In this document: one piece after another, positions 63,053-64,000 of the stretch
How positions within the stretch are numbered: the first letter of the stretch is position 1
How the letters are laid out: the number at the start of each line of letters is the position of its first letter
DNA from: Beduinella massiliensis
Lineage (GTDB): Bacteria > Bacillota > Clostridia > Christensenellales > Aristaeellaceae
DNA length: 64,000 nucleotides
Assembly: GCF_900199405.1 (NCBI RefSeq)
Contig: NZ_LT963430.1
Location: 3,357,674-3,421,673 of the forward strand
Direction: 5' to 3'
Notes under the pieces: generated by a model
The model's input: the letters and a program-made list of their open reading frames with translations, nothing else
The model's database searches: none
Told to the model about the DNA's origin: nothing
Made by a program: the position numbers and the translations under genes

Positions 63053-64000
63053 TCAGAATTTCAGCAGCGCTTTGGGACGCAGAAGATGCGTTTTCTGCCT
63101 TTGGGCGTTGCATTTGGAAATGTGCTTACGGATGTTCTGTGAGAGGGCAAGAAGGCATAGCTCCGTCATCACCTTGATATGACCACCGGTCAAAAAGCGC
63201 TTGAAATTGCGGTTATGCTTGAGTTGACCAAAGCTGCCTTCTGCCTGAATGGAGCGGTTCACTCGAAGCAGTTTTCCTTCCTCAGATGTGATTCGTTCCA
63301 GTGAAGCTTTGCGCAGATGTTCCATTTCCCAGCAGACAACCAGTTCCTTTTGCTTTTCGGGATCCTTGGCTTTACAGCATGCCGCACGATGTGGACACGC
63401 ACAGCAATCCTCACAGCGATAATGCGCCAATTCTTTCCGGGAACCGTCTTTTTCCTTTTCGGTTGTTGTCGAAATCCGCACCAGCATCCTTCCGGCTTTG
63501 CACAGGAAATAGTCCCCCGGTTCGTAATATGCCATGTTCTCTCTGCGTCCGATCTGCGCCTTGAACTTTTTCTCTTTTATGGCTTCGTAGTTATTGGGCT
63601 TGATGTATGCCAGCTGCTTGTTCCCTGCCAGATGCCGGTAGTTGAGCAAGCTTTCATAACCCGAATCCAAACAGACTCTTTTGTAGATAGCCTTCTGCCA
63701 TTCTTCCATGGTTTTCAACAGGATGGAAAGCGTTGAATAATCCGTTCTGGCCGAAAAAACTCCGATTCCTGTGATGTATTCGCTGTTGACTGCAAACTGT
63801 ACGTTGTATCCCGGCTTCAACTGCCCGTTGCGCATATGATCTTCCTTCATGTGCATGAACGTTGCATCCGGATCTGTTTTTGAAAAGCTGTTTCGCCCGT
63901 CTCCCAAGGTCTTGAGCTTTTCTTCATAATCCATCCAACGCCGAACAAGCTCTTGAACCTCGTCCCGTAAACGTACAATCGTGGGTTTATGATGTCCGCG
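63053..64000 (-). CDS. IS1182-family transposase (N-terminus outside window)
   Basis: The frame is open from base 64000 to the stop at 63053 (315 codons seen). After a coiled N-terminal part come DPDATFMHMKEDHMRNGQLKPGYNVQ, where the Asp belongs to the DDE site, LDSGYES with the second Asp, a cysteine cluster (CEDCCACPHRAACC), and the RSIQAEGSFGQLKHN box with the catalytic Glu. All are IS1182/IS4-like DDE signatures. The ATG at 63934 is internal. Composition is more AT-rich than the host genes. The element seems intact as far as it can be followed. Confidence 0.9.
   Translation of the reverse strand, partial: RGHHKPTIVRLRDEVQELVRRWMDYEEKLKTLGDGRNSFSKTDPDATFMHMKEDHMRNGQLKPGYNVQFAVNSEYITGIGVFSARTDYSTLSILLKTMEEWQKAIYKRVCLDSGYESLLNYRHLAGNKQLAYIKPNNYEAIKEKKFKAQIGRRENMAYYEPGDYFLCKAGRMLVRISTTTEKEKDGSRKELAHYRCEDCCACPHRAACCKAKDPEKQKELVVCWEMEHLRKASLERITSEEGKLLRVNRSIQAEGSFGQLKHNRNFKRFLTGGHIKVMTELCLLALSQNIRKHISKCNAQRQKTHLLRPKALLKF

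Larger units (their letters stand above)
62880..64000 (-). mobile_element. IS1182-type insertion sequence, 3' part
   Basis: Transposase gene plus its terminator region; the left end lies beyond the window and I could not define the right terminal inverted repeat with confidence. The limit at 62880 is approximate. Confidence 0.6.

Overview
The window looks like a chromosome segment of a high-GC, gut-type Clostridia (Bacillota); I cannot place it to genus. The evidence is AGGAGG-type ribosome binding sites with frequent TTG/GTG starts, sigma-A promoters, a Bacillus-type SOS box (CGAAC-N4-GTTC), YesM/YesN-like two-component genes, four LplB/YtcP/YtcQ-type sugar importers, many AraC and LacI regulators, a CotH-family gene and a tRNA gene with encoded CCA. 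Housekeeping genes (asnS, miaA, uvrB, uvrA, one tRNA-Ala) alternate with accessory carbohydrate islands, several of which have visibly lower GC.

Layout. 1-3200: end of a glycosidase-4-like protein that lacks the metal ligands, then a methyltransferase / pseudouridine synthase / small membrane protein operon. 3252-5150: an AT-rich patch (small unknown gene, flavin reductase) and an acetyltransferase. 5270-5528: a chimeric gene remnant whose 3' part is an exact 100-bp copy of a phosphoesterase gene at 13.3 kb. 5601-12812: a TRAP transporter operon (dctP-dctQ-dctM) led by an enolase-superfamily sugar-acid dehydratase with a twin-arginine signal and ended by its own tatA, next to a membrane-bound AraC regulator. 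13.2-16.8 kb: phosphoesterase, tRNA-Ala(CGC), asnS, Nudix and acetyltransferase genes. 16.9-20.4 kb: ECF sigma factor, putative anti-sigma protein, 51-residue membrane protein and CotH-like kinase. 20.7-21.6 kb: miaA.

21.7-29.6 kb: first sugar ABC importer plus a metallo-beta-lactamase fusion protein, divergent from a histidine kinase / AraC response regulator pair. 29.9-42.2 kb: uvrB and uvrA, separated by a second importer operon (beta-propeller glycosidase, HpcH/HpaI aldolase, two permeases, binding protein) and its LacI regulator. 42.2-48.5 kb: LacI regulator divergent from a GH32-like glycosidase and third importer, with a near-ideal promoter and a perfect 24-bp palindromic operator. 48.6-54.2 kb: a lone ABC ATPase and the L-rhamnose pathway (AraC regulator, rhaB, rhaA, rhaD). 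54.2-62.8 kb: a fourth importer with an ADP-ribosylglycohydrolase-family protein and a membrane AraC regulator interrupted by a run of 12 G, divergent from a GH172-like glycosidase. The window ends inside an IS1182-type transposase.

How it fits together: each importer is paired with one or two glycan- or sugar-modifying enzymes and a local regulator, so this is a chain of separately controlled sugar-capture units. The most unusual unit is the TRAP locus, where sequence argues that a dehydratase of a normally cytosolic superfamily is exported through Tat beside the TRAP importer that could recover its product.
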